Notes: generated from the letters alone by a model not told the origin. A stretch of DNA of 64,000 nt from Symbiotaphrina buchneri (GCA_001599915.1 BCIG01000028.1:186001-250000), one strand, 5' to 3'. Counted from the first letter of the stretch, positions 38,630-50,600 are shown. Numbers and translations: made by a program.

Positions 38630-39727
38630 TACAAGGAAGGATGATGGTTGCTGTGTCGCATAAACAGTGCAGGTGTAGGGACAAGGAGAAGAAAGAAGGA
38701 AGGAAGGAAAGAAAGGAGGCAAGCAATGCGAGCCGGGTGAGTTGGATAAGGTACACCATAGGCATGAACAAGTAAACCTTACCTTACCTTACCTTACCTA
38801 CGTTATCATCCAGTTTGACATCTGCATCCTTGTTGGTCCACTTACATCTTCGCTTTCCGCCGCCCACTCCTCGTCCTTCTCTTCTTCCTCTTTCCTTCCC
38901 GCTTCCTCCGACCCCTACTACTACGCCTCCTACTCCTGGTCCTGCTTCAATTTCCACTCCCAAGCCTTCACTTTCTCGTCTTTTCCCTCCCTTTCATCGG
39001 TCTGGGCAATTCATCAGACACTGTGGCATTCACCATCACCGCACTGGGCGACATTTCGATTCACTTCCGTGCCTTGCATTGTCCTGCCATTGTTCTGACT
39101 CGCTATTCAACAATAGAGGACCAGCACTGCTAGTGACTGCTGCTTCGGTGGTGGTCTCTTGCCTCCGTTCGAAATCCCAACCTCCCCAATTCCTCAAGAC
39201 ACACCTTATCTGCCTTCATCATCCTCCATCCTCAGTCCCGCACATCTCTTATCATCAATTGCAGCTTGCACTCCTTACCTTTCCTATCTTTCAAAGATAT
39301 CAGACATCGGTGTCCACCCTCAAACCACGCTCTCGTTACAAGTGGCTCATTGCACAGCTGCAATCCCCGGAACAACCGCACGAGGGAATCAAGTTTGGTA
39401 CGTCAGGTCGAAGCCCTCTCGTCGCAATTCTCAATTGCCAGGTCCACAGCCACTAGGCCTTGCAATCATCTCTACCCATTCCTATCTTTACGTACTCTTC
39501 CAAGCGCTTCATATGTTTCCATAATATGTCCATATGTCTTCCTCAAGCTCTTGAGCATCTATTGCGACTGCCTGAATAGAAGCCGCCAACTCAGCTCAGC
39601 ACACGCGGTCCGCTCACTCTGATATCAATAACAGCTGACCTGATTGAACCTAGCATGTGACACAAAATCACCACACCATTTCCGCTCTTTCGACGACCAT
39701 CAAGCAGATCGCCTCTGGTTCTTGGAG
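38630..39727. other. Intergenic / long pyrimidine-rich leader
   Basis: Begins with the dehydratase 3' flank, including a GGAAG-type purine run at 38690-38717. It then has five tandem ACCTT units (38776-38800) and a long CT-rich tract (about 38850-39100) that opens as Ser/Pro/Phe-rich frames without homology. This is most likely the promoter and 5' UTR of the following F-box-like gene. No gene is supported. Confidence 0.55.
38776..38800. repeat. (ACCTT)5 microsatellite
   Basis: Five tandem copies of ACCTT in an intergenic region, the longest array of the TACCTT word that recurs in most gaps of this window. Confidence 0.85.
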
Positions 39728-41398
39728 ATGGCTCCACAGGACAGCTGTTTCCCATTTTTGGATGTCCCAAGCGAACTTCGCAACAAGGTGTATCTCTTGC
39801 TCATCCCAACCCAAACATCGATATACAATGGATTCCAAGGACAAGATGGCAATCAGAAAGACGTATGCGGTCAAGCCTCGACACGCGCGAAGATCGACCT
39901 CCGCTTTGCTCTTACGAACAAACAGATCAATCGAGAAGCAATGACGCTGTTCTTCAGCCGCAATTGCTTCCACCTACAGGTGGCGGATAAGCCGTTTCCT
40001 GCTTATTTGAGAAAGGAGTTCTGTGATATGGTCCTGAAGACCCAGGTTGAGGTCCGCTTCGGCGAGAAAGTGAAACAGCTGTACCAATGCAGAGTCGATC
40101 GGTTTGTCGTACACCACTTACCCGCGTTAAAGTCCCTGGAAGAGCTTGAGATCATCGAGAAAGGAAAGGACCAGCTGCACCCTTTTGGAATCGGCGAGAG
40201 AATCAGGAAAGCCATCCGGAGACTGGCTAATTTGAAGTCGGTCAAAGTGGTCTTTCTGCGCCACAGAAATTTCGGCAAGCTGGCAGAGATCCTGAAAGAA
40301 GAGTTCGGCCCAGACTGGCGGGTGGTGAATTACTTGCATACTATGAAAAACGGGGCAGGTGTTGTGACGGATTATAATGCCTATCACTTCACTAAACCCA
40401 CGTACAACGAGCTCGATGCCGTGAAAATCCCAGCTTCCGCACTGGTAGAGCTACAGGCTGCATCTCAAGAGACCCAGACAGAAGAGACGTTCGCTGAGGA
40501 GACCATGGCCAAAGCAGAACAATTCATCGATACATTAGCGGAGGCAGAAAGCCTTCCAGATAGAAGGGCGACGCAGGAGGATTATACGTTGGATCATATC
40601 GAATTCGGGACGATGGAGCCTACCGTTCATCCACGGGTCCATCTTCCCGCCTCCTGTTCCGCGAGTTACATGGCCCTGTCTTCGTCTACCACGAATATTG
40701 GTGAAAACATGGAACTTACTGATCCTTCGAGTGTTACCAACATTGGAAATCACTGTGGAGCTTCTCTTCCACCCCTCACGGCATCACGTCCTCAATACCA
40801 CGATGATGAATATAGCATCTGGCCGTGCACTCCTTCAATCATTCCATCGAGCTCATCTAGAGACAAAGGCAAGGCTAGAGCAGTCGATACAGACCAAACG
40901 GCAGCAACTGATATGCCACAAACACGTATGGTCCGTGTCCGTCTTCCGCCCGCAGCATCCTTGCAAAGTTCCAGCGGCGCAAAGTCAATGAACGACTCTG
41001 ATGCTTTGTTTGCCCAGCAAATAGGGACGAATGGCAAGCGCCAGCACAAAAGCAGACGAACAGGGAAATTGCCAGAACGTTGTCATCCCCCGCTGTCTCC
41101 GGGCATGGGGAGCTCTCATATGACCAACCCCGGTACAGTGGAATGGGATGCTCAAGACTTCGAAGACACTCCAAAGGTCGCATCTTCGTCCTCCTCTTCG
41201 ATAGAAGCAACTATGTCAGACGCCGATAGCAGTGTCGGGAGCCAGACTACGGCAACGTCCTTGGAAGGTGCGAGGGTCCATCCATTCTTGTCTCCATCGG
41301 CTCCAGGCTTGTTTTTCAGACCGGTGGATCAGATCCCTGGCTACATGCCTTCCTTTGCAGAGTTAATGGCGGGATTTTACGAATCGCTGAATAACTGA
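39728..41398 (+). CDS. Fungal F-box-like (LPxELRxxIY-type) protein, unknown function
   Basis: Intronless, 556 aa from the ATG of MAPQDSCFPFLDVPSELRNKVY; the frame extends upstream only through non-ATG codons. The N-terminal DVPSELRNKVYLLLIP block resembles the F-box-like segment of many Pezizomycotina proteins. It is followed by RFALTNKQINREAMTLFFSRN, the usual continuation describing parent/child residues of this family. A Leu-rich region (about 130-200, LPALKSLEELEIIEKG and LANLKSVKVVFL) follows. The C-terminal 300 residues are Ser/Thr-rich and disordered, with an acidic Glu-rich linker (about 250-280). It may be a ubiquitin-ligase substrate receptor, but this is only an inference. A smaller protein with the same N-terminal motif lies at 52449-53132. 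Confidence 0.72.
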   Translation: MAPQDSCFPFLDVPSELRNKVYLLLIPTQTSIYNGFQGQDGNQKDVCGQASTRAKIDLRFALTNKQINREAMTLFFSRNCFHLQVADKPFPAYLRKEFCDMVLKTQVEVRFGEKVKQLYQCRVDRFVVHHLPALKSLEELEIIEKGKDQLHPFGIGERIRKAIRRLANLKSVKVVFLRHRNFGKLAEILKEEFGPDWRVVNYLHTMKNGAGVVTDYNAYHFTKPTYNELDAVKIPASALVELQAASQETQTEETFAEETMAKAEQFIDTLAEAESLPDRRATQEDYTLDHIEFGTMEPTVHPRVHLPASCSASYMALSSSTTNIGENMELTDPSSVTNIGNHCGASLPPLTASRPQYHDDEYSIWPCTPSIIPSSSSRDKGKARAVDTDQTAATDMPQTRMVRVRLPPAASLQSSSGAKSMNDSDALFAQQIGTNGKRQHKSRRTGKLPERCHPPLSPGMGSSHMTNPGTVEWDAQDFEDTPKVASSSSSSIEATMSDADSSVGSQTTATSLEGARVHPFLSPSAPGLFFRPVDQIPGYMPSFAELMAGFYESLNN

Positions 41399-41906
41399 GA
41401 CCAATAAACTATGTGCTCGAACGCATAACTACAGCCGGACCTGGGGAAGGATGACCGAGAGAATTTGCTTCGTATTTCTTTCCAAACATATTTGCCGTGG
41501 GCTTCCGGATTAGATGGGATGGCATTGCGCAAGGGAAGAAAGGGACACATTCATTGGTTTTACGGTCCTTTCTCCGCAGCATTTTGCGCCTCCGGATAGT
41601 TTGGTTCCGTTTTTACTGCTCTTTCGCATGATTCTCGGCATATGCACACATGCACAAAAAGGAAAAGGAAAAAGACATTAGAACTGATATGTAGAAGGAT
41701 TTTACAAACTGATAAGGCAGCTCAAAACATAGGAAATCACGTTCGTCAAAACGTCCTGCCATGGTTTGTGCAAGGCCGCTCAAACCACGTACCTTAGAGC
41801 ACAAGTGTTCACTGACTCTCTCCATGAATGTTCCACGCACATAGAAAAAACATCCATCCCCCAGCAATTTTCCATGTAGCTCTTAGCAAAGATATTCGGC
41901 GGAGCC
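41399..41906. other. Convergent 3' intergenic region
   Basis: Between the F-box-like gene and the C2H2 gene, both ending here. No gene seen. Confidence 0.6.
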
Positions 41907-42995
41907 TCAGCATGGGCCCAAGGCTGCAAGGTCATCACTGAGAGTCGTTGTTGATTGCAGTGCAGGTCCGACAGAAGCCCCACTCAGGGGTTCCGACCTC
42001 CGCCTGACGCGTTTTTCAATCTTCTCATTGTGCCAGCTGCGGAGATGTTCCGTTAGGTGGTCGAGCCGTGAGAATCCCCTCTCACCCTTCCGCCCACACG
42101 ACGTCCTCCGGGGACAATCGTACTTGTTGGATTGGTTGCGTCTAACGCCGGCTAGGGGCCCTACCCCTGTTGCTGAATTCGAGGCACGTGGTGGAGTAGT
42201 GGGCGTGAAAATGTTGTGAACTGTTCTGGTGTGCCGTTGAAGGTCTGCTGCGCGTGTGAAGCTAGACTTGCAGTCCACAATCAGGCAGATGTAGCGATCT
42301 TTCCCGGCCATGGACGAGGTCGAGGAGGAGCGTGAGATCGGCTGCGCAGGGGTATGTGTGAAAGGGGATAGTAAGGGGGTGTCAGCTCGATTACCCCCTT
42401 GCACTCCCTGCAGCTCCAGATTGCAGCCGGTACTTGCTTCCTCGTACTTGAAGTGACCCCTTTGTAGGCTTAGGCTGTCCGAGACATCCGAGACCGAACG
42501 AGTAAGCTTGGCCGAGACGTGCTCGACAGGAGGATAGAACGAGTCCAAGGGTGAGACGGCATCCAGAGGATCAAGGTGATGTTGCTGCAGTTGCGTGTCA
42601 TAATTGTCATAGCCGCGGTGGAAGGATGGGCTTGTCTGGCCAATGCACTGAGTTTGATCGGACTGAGGCGGCTGAATATTGTCATCGAAAGGGGTATAGA
42701 TGTAGCGTGCGTGGGCAGGACTACCCCCATTAGAGGCAGAAAGGAAAGAGAATGGGCTGCCAGAGTCGACACCGAGGTCCCGAGAGGCCTCTCTGGCCAA
42801 CGCCGAGCTGGTCATTTGAAGGCAGTTGGGGTCCACATAGTCTTGTGATGCGCTTCCCTGACGAGTGTGACTTCCACCAGAGGTGTTGAGGGGAGAGATG
42901 AAAGAGGTCAAGGATTGCCGACGTTCGGTGTTGGCAATACGGGGTTGGGGCCTCAGTCCGCACGCCAGATCATCGTAGTTGTAGTCGTAAGACAT
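41907..42995 (-). CDS. C2H2 zinc-finger protein, putative transcription factor
   Basis: Single exon, 362 aa, from the ATG of MSYDYNYDDLACGLRPQPR. Residues 1-235 are low-complexity Ser/Gln/Pro with possible activation segments. Near the C-terminus, one C2H2 finger (YICLIVDCKSSFTRAADLQRHTRTVH) is followed by a Ser/Pro linker. A second, longer finger (YDCPRRTSCGRKGERGFSRLDHLTEHLRSWH) has an enlarged Cys-Cys loop. A basic KIEKRVRRR segment follows. This two-finger layout, with a divergent second finger, is common in uncharacterised Pezizomycotina regulators. It is likely nuclear and DNA-binding; targets cannot be inferred. Confidence 0.82.
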   Translation of the reverse strand: MSYDYNYDDLACGLRPQPRIANTERRQSLTSFISPLNTSGGSHTRQGSASQDYVDPNCLQMTSSALAREASRDLGVDSGSPFSFLSASNGGSPAHARYIYTPFDDNIQPPQSDQTQCIGQTSPSFHRGYDNYDTQLQQHHLDPLDAVSPLDSFYPPVEHVSAKLTRSVSDVSDSLSLQRGHFKYEEASTGCNLELQGVQGGNRADTPLLSPFTHTPAQPISRSSSTSSMAGKDRYICLIVDCKSSFTRAADLQRHTRTVHNIFTPTTPPRASNSATGVGPLAGVRRNQSNKYDCPRRTSCGRKGERGFSRLDHLTEHLRSWHNEKIEKRVRRRSEPLSGASVGPALQSTTTLSDDLAALGPC

Positions 42996-44187
42996 TGCCT
43001 TTCAGCCTGGCGGCGTTTGTATGGACATCAGTTGCGATCACAGACCCGCAAGCTCTGAAATCGTCAAAGGGCGTACATTCTAAAGGGGAAGGCTAGGACA
43101 TTTCAATCATTTATCAAAATAGCATTGTGAAAGCAGGGGTTGAACCACGAAGAAGCATCGAGGACGTGCTCCTACCGGAGCCTCAGCGAACGAATGGAAA
43201 CTTATACGGGTTCACAGCCACGGAAAGGAATACATGACATCAAGAAAGTTTGAGGATAGATGCATACATTGCCTGCACCAATATGCATGAGCGCGCACAA
43301 GACAATCAAGAAAGACAGTCGAGACAATCATGCAATGAGATGTCACTGCCAAACCATGTTTCTGCCAAAAATGCGGCAATGATAAGAATTGAGCTGTGCT
43401 GTTGCGTCGGGAAAAGAAGGCGGTCCCGGTTGAAGGGAAAAGTTGGACTTCCAGGGCGGACGAAGCTACCAGGAGAAATGATTCTGCCTTTCCGCCTTAC
43501 ATCTCAGGAGGGAGCAAAGCCCCTTCCTTCAAAGCGCTGATTGGACATTCGGCCCAAGTAACACCGCCCCCTGCCTGAAGAGGACGAACTAGTACCATCT
43601 CCAAATGCACTGTGCCTTGGTTGCAGGAAGGGGAGAGGGTAGGCGCAAGCCACCGACGGGCAGTGTATCGGAGAGCCGCGAGGGTGGTCCATGATGGAGG
43701 ATGGAGGACCGTTCCACAGTAGAGTGAGAGGGATCTCGAAAGGAAGCGAGAGGGTGATGAAAGAGTAGAGAGGTTGAGAGATGAGCTCCCATCATTGGTA
43801 GCCCCGTCCCCTCGCCGTGCATGCATCCCGCCCAAGGAAAGAAAAGGATCGTGGCTTAGCGGTTGCCTCTTTCCCCCCTTTCGTAGCGAGGAACAAGAAG
43901 AGCATCAGCACCGACACCGACACCATCATCAACCAATGATCCACTTTTACGGTCCTACATCATAAGGGACAATCACCGCAGAATCTGAAATGGTGACAGG
44001 GCCGGCGGTGCACGATGCTACAGGAGGCACGCATGCATGGGTCACAATCTCTATGGGGGTGTCACATCCACAGACGCACACAAGCGGACATGCTAGCAGC
44101 CAAAACCAGGCGTTTCCATTGACGCCGGAGCTCCATTGCCCCGTCCCAACTCTGAGCCCACTATCAACCTGCCCTCATCCGACTACG
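42996..44187. promoter_or_regulatory. Upstream region of C2H2 gene and 3' flank of NOT3/5 gene
   Basis: A 1.2-kb gap. No frame shows coding conservation. The C2H2 promoter must lie at the left side. The sequence 43680-43800 is purine-rich (GAGAGGGA-type), i.e. CT-rich on the C2H2 coding strand, consistent with a leader. Confidence 0.55.
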
Positions 44188-46312
44188 CTACAAGTCGTCT
44201 TCGAGGAATTTGTAGGCAAATTTGAAATCCGCTTTCCGCCGATTCATCCTAGATCAGGGAGGGCATGGTCAGCAAAACCACGCGGATATTGTCATTGTCA
44301 GGTCGCGACCTGCATGCCGAGAGGGAGGCTTACCATGTGCTCTCATAGTCAAAGAAGCGATATGTTCCCTGCTCGAACTCTTCCGTAATTGTCTTGGGCT
44401 CCTCGTGCCGCTGAAACCATGTCTGGTATTGCTTATGGAACCGCCAGCTCTGATTCTTCAGTGCCTTGGCCGCCAGATACTGCTGATAGGTGCCCTGCCG
44501 ATAGTAGAAGACGTAAAAGAGCGTGTCCGTATCGATTCGCGAGTACAACCGCGGGTCGTCGAAGATAGGAAGAGGTTCCTGGAGGTAGTGTAGCGGCGTG
44601 TTGTACCGCGTCTGTGGCTTGTAATGGCGCGGTTTCTCGGCGTCGTATGACTCGGGCATGTTCACCTGCGAAGCGGCCAACAGGCGCTGTGTTGCCGGCG
44701 TCGCCGGACTTGAGATGTTGTTCTTGGTGGTCTCGAATGATTGTATTAATTCCTGGAGCCCAGGCGGAAGGTGATAGATCGATTCGTCCGACTCCATCTC
44801 TGTGGGCATCGCCTCCCCATTCGTCTGACTTGACACCGGCGTCGACGAGGTCCCATTGACCTGTCGGGCTTGTATTGGCTGATCTTCAGGTTCTGTGCTT
44901 GCTTTTGGAGCTTCCGCTGGTGCAGCCCTGGCGGATATTGGTTCTGTTTGACCACTTGATTGGTGCGGGACCGCCGCTGCCGTACTGGCTTGACTAAGTG
45001 CAGGTGACCGTGCATGGCTGTCCGAAGGCGCAGCTGGCACCGTCGGCTTCTGGTTGGGCGTAACTCCACTACTCGCTGGTTGCGAAGACGTGGTGCTTGG
45101 TGATGCTGCGGTCGTTGCTTTAGGTGCAGTGGCCGCCGGAAGTGGTGCTAACCCTGTGGGTGCTGCGGCGGCCCCTGGGGGAGGTGGTAAGGGAGCGATG
45201 CCCAGATTATTCTTGTCACTAGCAGCGGCAGCGGCTGCAGCAGAGGCATATTTGAGAGTTTCACCTGGTGCCCGGGAAGGTAGTGGGGCGGGCTTCATGT
45301 CCGTCTTTGCAGACCCATTCGTGACGTTCGCTAGTGGTGTATGGAGCGTTGCCAACACAGGTAGAGGCGACTTCATCTGTTGCGTCGAAGGTCTCCGTGT
45401 CGCTGTCGTTGTTGTATCTGGTGCTGAGACGGCTTTGGACTTCCCTGTTGCTATACTCGGCCGGCCATCGGAATCTGGTGGCTCATCTTGTACTGATTGA
45501 TTGTCTTGAGATGACACCCTGTCGCCGTCGTTATTGCCTAGCCCATCATCCTCCTCATCCAAGTTCAGATCATCGTAGATCTCTTCATCCTCGGCGAAGT
45601 CCACGTCTTGATTGCTCTCCACATAATACTTGATGCTTTCCTCCAGGTCCGTAACTTGCTCGGTCTCCAGACTACCATTTTCCAAGGCTCGGAGTATCTG
45701 TTCAAGCTTTCCCTGATGCCATTTATGGCGCTCCGTGAGGCGCTCCACCTCCTGTATTCGATCTGTCTTGGAGGTGTCCTTTTTGCCTTTCTTCATGTTG
45801 GCCTGTAAAGCCTCCGATTCCGCCTCGAGGGTTTCGATCTGGCGCTCTAGCTCCTCTACCATGTTCGACAGGAACTGACACGTGTCCAGCTTCTCTTTCT
45901 CCTTGGGGTCCAGTTTCGCCGCCGCCGAAAGCCCCTCCTTCGAATATGCCTTTGTCTTCATCTCCTTCTCCACCGCCTTGAATTTCTCCATTTGCTGTGG
46001 TTAAAGGGCCGATCAGTCATCGAGCTGGGGAGGACATGGTACGTATCAGCCACATACCGTCTCAATGAGCTTCCGCTGCTCGAGCAAAGGCTTTTTGTCC
46101 TTGATCTCATTGCTGGCTGCCCATGTCTTGATCTGATCCCGCTGCCGCTGCAGCTTCTTGATCTCGCGCTTCAAGGCATCCTCCAGCTTTTCCTTCTGCG
46201 AAGGATTCGAGGTCTGCGAGATCTTGTCATATATGCCCTCAAATGCCTGTATGCCCTCGGCGACCTTCTTGAAGGTCTTATCGATCTCTTGCTGCAGTTT
46301 TCGCTGAGCCAT
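44188..46312 (-). CDS. NOT3: CCR4-NOT complex subunit Not3/Not5
   Basis: Subunit of the cytoplasmic/nuclear deadenylase complex. Exons 46312-46058, 45994-44334 and 44248-44188 total 1977 nt, 658 aa. The coiled-coil N-terminus ([20 protein letters not shown], about 1-230) is the Not3 domain. An acidic patch ([17 protein letters not shown]) and a long Ser/Pro/Ala-rich linker follow. The C-terminal NOT box ([34 protein letters not shown] ... [30 protein letters not shown]) needs the last 61-nt exon, which lies beyond the long frame. All family motifs are present. Confidence 0.95.
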
Positions 46313-46933
46313 CTCTAGGGGAGGCTACGTCGTGACTGCAGTCCGCGGCGAGATTCCCAGAGGGGAAGGAGAAAGCGGGGGAGCAGATTGGATCGAGTCG
46401 AGTGATGCGCAATGAATCAGATTATTGCTTGGTTTCGTCCCGGCGCGAGCAAGTTGATGCTGGACGGGCGACTGGTGACGATGCTTGCTCCCTTGATAGT
46501 ACCTGAGGTAACTTGTAGCGTAGAGGTAGAGCTTGGCTTGGAGGTCTACGGAGTAAGCGATACCGCATACGGCGGCAGATGCAGCCTTACGCGCCGATCA
46601 TGCTTGCACCACAGGTTGCAAAACACACGACTGAATCCATGCACAAATGGAGAAGAATATCTAAGGTACATCTTGCAACCAGCAATTCATATGGCTTCTT
46701 CTTTTTCTTATAAAATTTTGTACTTGTGCATTTAAAGGGCGGCTGCTCGGTCGCTCGGCCTGGTCAATGGCCGAGCTTTGCCAGAGCCGCCTTCCTAAGG
46801 CCATACCAGCCTTCTAATAGCCACGGTATCTGGACTTGCGTGTGATCTGTCACGCTTCGGTCGCAGACACAGGAGCAGCTGCCTCCACACGACACTTTTA
46901 ACCATCTCTTCCCCCCGGTTGAAAACATCACTA
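46313..46933. promoter_or_regulatory. Upstream region of NOT3/5 gene, 3' flank of GUF1 gene
   Basis: No gene seen; short frames only. It contains the NOT3/5 promoter at the left and the GUF1 terminator region at the right. Confidence 0.55.
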
Positions 46934-48981
46934 TCATTTAGCCAGGAACCCTTGAAAAGCTTTCTGGTCGATTGCAATGTTTCCGACAGCTGAAGACGTG
47001 GTCAGTGGATACCCAAGAACAATGACAACGTCTACTCACCCTTGAGCTTCTTCCTTCCCTCCTTTTGCTTCTCCAAGAGCTTTCTCCGTCGGGACACGTC
47101 ACTGGCGTGCAGTTTCTGCAAGACGTCTTTTCTGAATGGCTTGATCGTCTCCCTGGCCACAATCCGTCGTCCTGCCATGGCTTGGATGACCACTTCGAAC
47201 ATTTGACGATCGACGTGTTCTTTGAACTTTGTGACCCATTGACGACCTAGCTTCTCTGCCTGGCTGTAGTGGATCACCCGCGCGACGGCGTCGACAGGTG
47301 CCTTGTTGACTAACAGTTGGAGTTTGATGATGTTGCTCTTACGCCACCCTGCATCCTCATAATCAAGACTGGCATAGCCCTTAGTTGCTCCTTTGAGCTT
47401 GCCGAAGAAGTCGTCCACGAGTTGTGCTAAAGGCAGGTCGTACTTCAGGATGACTTGTGTCGAAGTGAAGAACTGAAGCTCTTTCTGCTCCCCTCTGTTC
47501 GCCTCACAGAGCTCAATGACCTTGCCGAGATACTCATCTGGCAATGTTATGGTTGCAGAGACATAGGGCTCGTGCAGTTCCGCAACACGATTGTGAGCTT
47601 GGTCGTTGTCAGGGAACTCATTCGGATTTTGGATAATGGTCTCTTTTCCGTCCTTCCAGGTCACCTTGAAAGGTACAGTAGGAGGCGTGATGATGATGCT
47701 CGCACCGTGCTCCTGACGCAAACGATCCTCGAAAACCGAGCAGTGAAGCGTCCCGAGGAATCCGAGCCGCCAGCCCGCACCCAGAGCCTCCGAGGATTCT
47801 TTGGCTATTGTGACACTGCGGTCATTCAAGACGATCTGGTTGATACTGTCCTCAAGGTGCTCATAGTCGCTCTGGTCAACAGGAAAAGCCGCTACGAACA
47901 CCATGGACTTGGGCTCCTCGAAACCTGGAAGAGGCTCCACCATCTTCTCTGACCCAACGTGGGTGTATGTATCGCCGACTTTAGCCTCTTGGCTCCTTTT
48001 CATTCCAGGATTGAAGTAGATGTAACCCACTTGACCAGCCCTGAGGACGCTTTGAGGCGTTTGGTGAGGATACATGATCCCTACCTCTCCAACAATGTAT
48101 TTGAGGCCTGTCGCAAAGGACACTACGCTATCGCCTGCCTTCACTTGCCCGTCGAAGATGCGAACCAGCAGAATGACGCCCTTGTACGTATGATACCAGC
48201 TATCGACCAGAAGGAGTCGGAGCGGCTTGGAATGGTCTCCAACGGGTGCCGGAATATGCTCGATGACCTGTGGCAACACCGCCTCCACATTGAGTCCGGT
48301 CTTAGCGGATACCAATACCGCTCTCTTTGGATCAAGTTCGAATGTGGTCCGCATCTGTTCCAACGCTCTCTCCGGGTCAGCCGAGGGAAGATCAATCTTG
48401 TTGATTACGGGCACCAGTTCCAACCCTTGCGAAAAGGCCAGATAGAAGTTGGCCACTGTTTGTGCTTGTACACCTTGGCTGGCATCTACAAGGAGAAGAG
48501 CTCCGCCGCAGCTCGCATAGCTCCTCGATACTTCGGCCCGAAAATCGACATGGCCCGGCGTATCTACCAGATGGAGCAAGTAGTCCTCTCCCTTGTAGTT
48601 GTATATCATACTGCACGTCTGCGCCTTGACAGTAATCCCTCTCTCGCGCTCCACATCGAGCTTGTCCAGGATCTGCTTGTTACCGCCAGGCTCAATGGTG
48701 CCGGTAAGCTCGAGCAGCCGGTCACTGAGGGTGCTTTTACCATGATCCACATGAGCAACGATGCAGAAGTTGCGGAATCTCTCCAATGGGATCGCGGCTA
48801 TCCGCTTCTCCAAGTCGGAGGGCGTTCTCGGTGCATTTGCATTGCGTCTACTCGTAGACCCAAAAGCCCTCGCAAGCAGGCCATGTTGCCCGTACTGAAC
48901 CTTGACTGGGCGGATTGGCTTCACAGAACAAACTGTGGTCGCCGAGCAGAGCCTACTCGCAAGGCCAAACCATGGTCGCAT
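46934..48981 (-). CDS. GUF1: Mitochondrial translation factor Guf1 (EF4/LepA)
   Basis: Ribosome-dependent GTPase supporting mitochondrial protein synthesis under stress. Exons 48981-47040 and 46989-46934 give 1998 nt, 665 aa. The ATG of [13 protein letters not shown] begins an Arg/Ser-rich presequence; the open frame further upstream only has a GTG. GTPase motifs are [10 protein letters not shown] (G1), DTPGHVDF (G3), NKIDLP (G4) and SAKTG (G5). The LepA C-terminal domain includes [24 protein letters not shown] and [17 protein letters not shown]. The second exon adds [18 protein letters not shown], the conserved tail. The gene diverges from MAD2. Confidence 0.96.
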
Positions 48982-49309
48982 GGATCGTATGTTGACGATA
49001 CCATATGCTGCTTCGTACCTCGAAGACGGACGAGGGCAACAAGTGTTCTTGCAGCTATTGAAGTTTGAGAGGTAAAATACGGAGTACACAGGAGCCGAAA
49101 TTAATTTGGCAAGTTGGGGACGCCCATTCAGTCTTATCTTATCTTATCTAAGCGGGCGGTGCAGTCTCCGGGTCGACGAGCGGCTGTGTTGACCTGCCTC
49201 GTTGCTTTCTTTCTGCGCGATCTTTATCTCAAACGCGCACGAAGCCTTGTTCTTCCACCACACAGGCCGACTCTGTTACCCACGAACTATACCGAAACAC
49301 CAGATCACC
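48982..49309. promoter_or_regulatory. Bidirectional promoter region GUF1 / MAD2
   Basis: A compact 328-nt gap between two divergent starts. It has TACGGAGTAC at 49078-49087 and tandem CTTAT units at about 49136-49149. Confidence 0.6.
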
Positions 49310-50349
49310 ATGTCAGCCGAGAAAGACAAATCCAAGACGCATAAGCTGTCCCTGAAAGGTATGTTGGCCGCATCAACGTAACTGCGTAGAATACAGCTAA
49401 CTCCTATCGCGCAGGATCATCGAAATTGGTCGCCGAGTTTGTGAGACAGGCGCATGATATTCTACCACATTTGTGGGATACTGACGTTTGTACAGTTCGA
49501 ATATTCAATCAATACCATATTGTAAGCGCGGTTGTCTGATGAGGTCTGCAGACAGCCACTAATAACCCATCAGATTTCAGCGGGGCGTGTATCCTGCCGA
49601 AGACTTCACAGCGTAAGGCACAATACTCAAACCAATTGACGGCATGAAGTAGCTGATACGCGATAGGGTCAAGAAATATGGCTTAAATATGCTGGGTACA
49701 TTGTGTTGCTCCTACGTACTTTGTCATCACGACTAACATACTGGCCCGCCCAGTCTCGTCCGATGACCAGGTGAAGGCCTACATCAAGAAGATCATGTCG
49801 CAGCTCAACAAATGGATGATCGGTGGAAAGATATCGAAATTAGTCGTGGTTATAACCAGCAAAGAGACCGGCGAGCATGTTGAAAGATGGCAGTTTGATG
49901 TGCGCTCAGGGATCCTGGATATTGGGAGCTAGCTAATGGTCTCGACAGGTACAAATCTTCAACAAGGGAAGCAAACACAAGAGCACCAAAAAGGCGGCTG
50001 ATAAGGAGAATGCTGCACCCGGGTATGCGTGACCCCTAAGCTTCATGATACAGCTTCTAACAGATGTAGCGACGTTGAACCAGCTCCCGAAAAGACGGAG
50101 AAAGAGATCCAGGACGAGATTCAATCCATATTTCGGCAGATCACGGCATCAGTCACATTTTTGCCCATGCTCGACGGGAATTGCACCTTCAATGTCCTCG
50201 TCTATGCCGATGCGGATTCCGATGTTCCGATGGAGTGGGGTGACAGCGATGCGAAAGAGATCAAGAACGGGGAGAAGGTGCAATTGAGAAGTTTCAGCAC
50301 CAGCAATCACCGGGTGGATACGCTCGTAAGCTACAGGCTAGCTGACTAG
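49310..50349 (+). CDS. MAD2: Spindle assembly checkpoint protein Mad2 (HORMA domain)
   Basis: HORMA protein that binds Mad1/Cdc20 and restrains anaphase. Eight exons: 49310-49358, 49415-49440 (26 nt), 49496-49521 (26), 49574-49612 (39), 49667-49695 (29), 49754-49899, 49949-50022 and 50064-50349. They sum to 675 nt, 224 aa. The spliced N-terminus reads [34 protein letters not shown], followed by KYGLNMLVSSDD and WQFDVQIFN, the Mad2 core. The C-terminal safety-belt region has TFLPMLDGNCTFNVLVYAD and HRVDTLVSYRL. A Lys/Glu-rich insert (KHKSTKKAADKENAAPG) interrupts the domain, as in other filamentous fungi. Only the 3' end is visible as a long frame, so gene finders may truncate it. Confidence 0.95.
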
Positions 50350-50600
50350 TTCTCGCGACGGTACGAATGGCTAGGGGTAGCGGCACGTATTTTGCTTTTG
50401 GCGTCATTGGGCATGGGAGGAATTGACTACCTCGAGGACAGCGATATTTGGCTCTTTCTAGCTTCTATATGGTTTTCCATTAACACGCTTCAGACCAGAT
50501 AATTCTGGATCTATTTTGTCTGGTACTGTCCGTCCGAGGGCATTCCAGGTGGGCTTGGCCGAGCCCACGGTGGCCTTTGGTAAGGCTTCCCTCGCAAGCT

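Noticed and set aside
43497-44388. Overlapping frames of 110-130 residues upstream of the C2H2 gene
   Set aside because: No domain and compositionally driven by purine-rich leader sequence; part is antisense to the last NOT3/5 exon.
47959-49068. 369-residue plus frame opposite GUF1
   Set aside because: Antisense shadow of a clearly conserved GTPase gene.
48982-49089. N-terminal extension of GUF1 to position 49089
   Set aside because: Its first codon is GTG; the first ATG (48979-48981) begins a good mitochondrial presequence.
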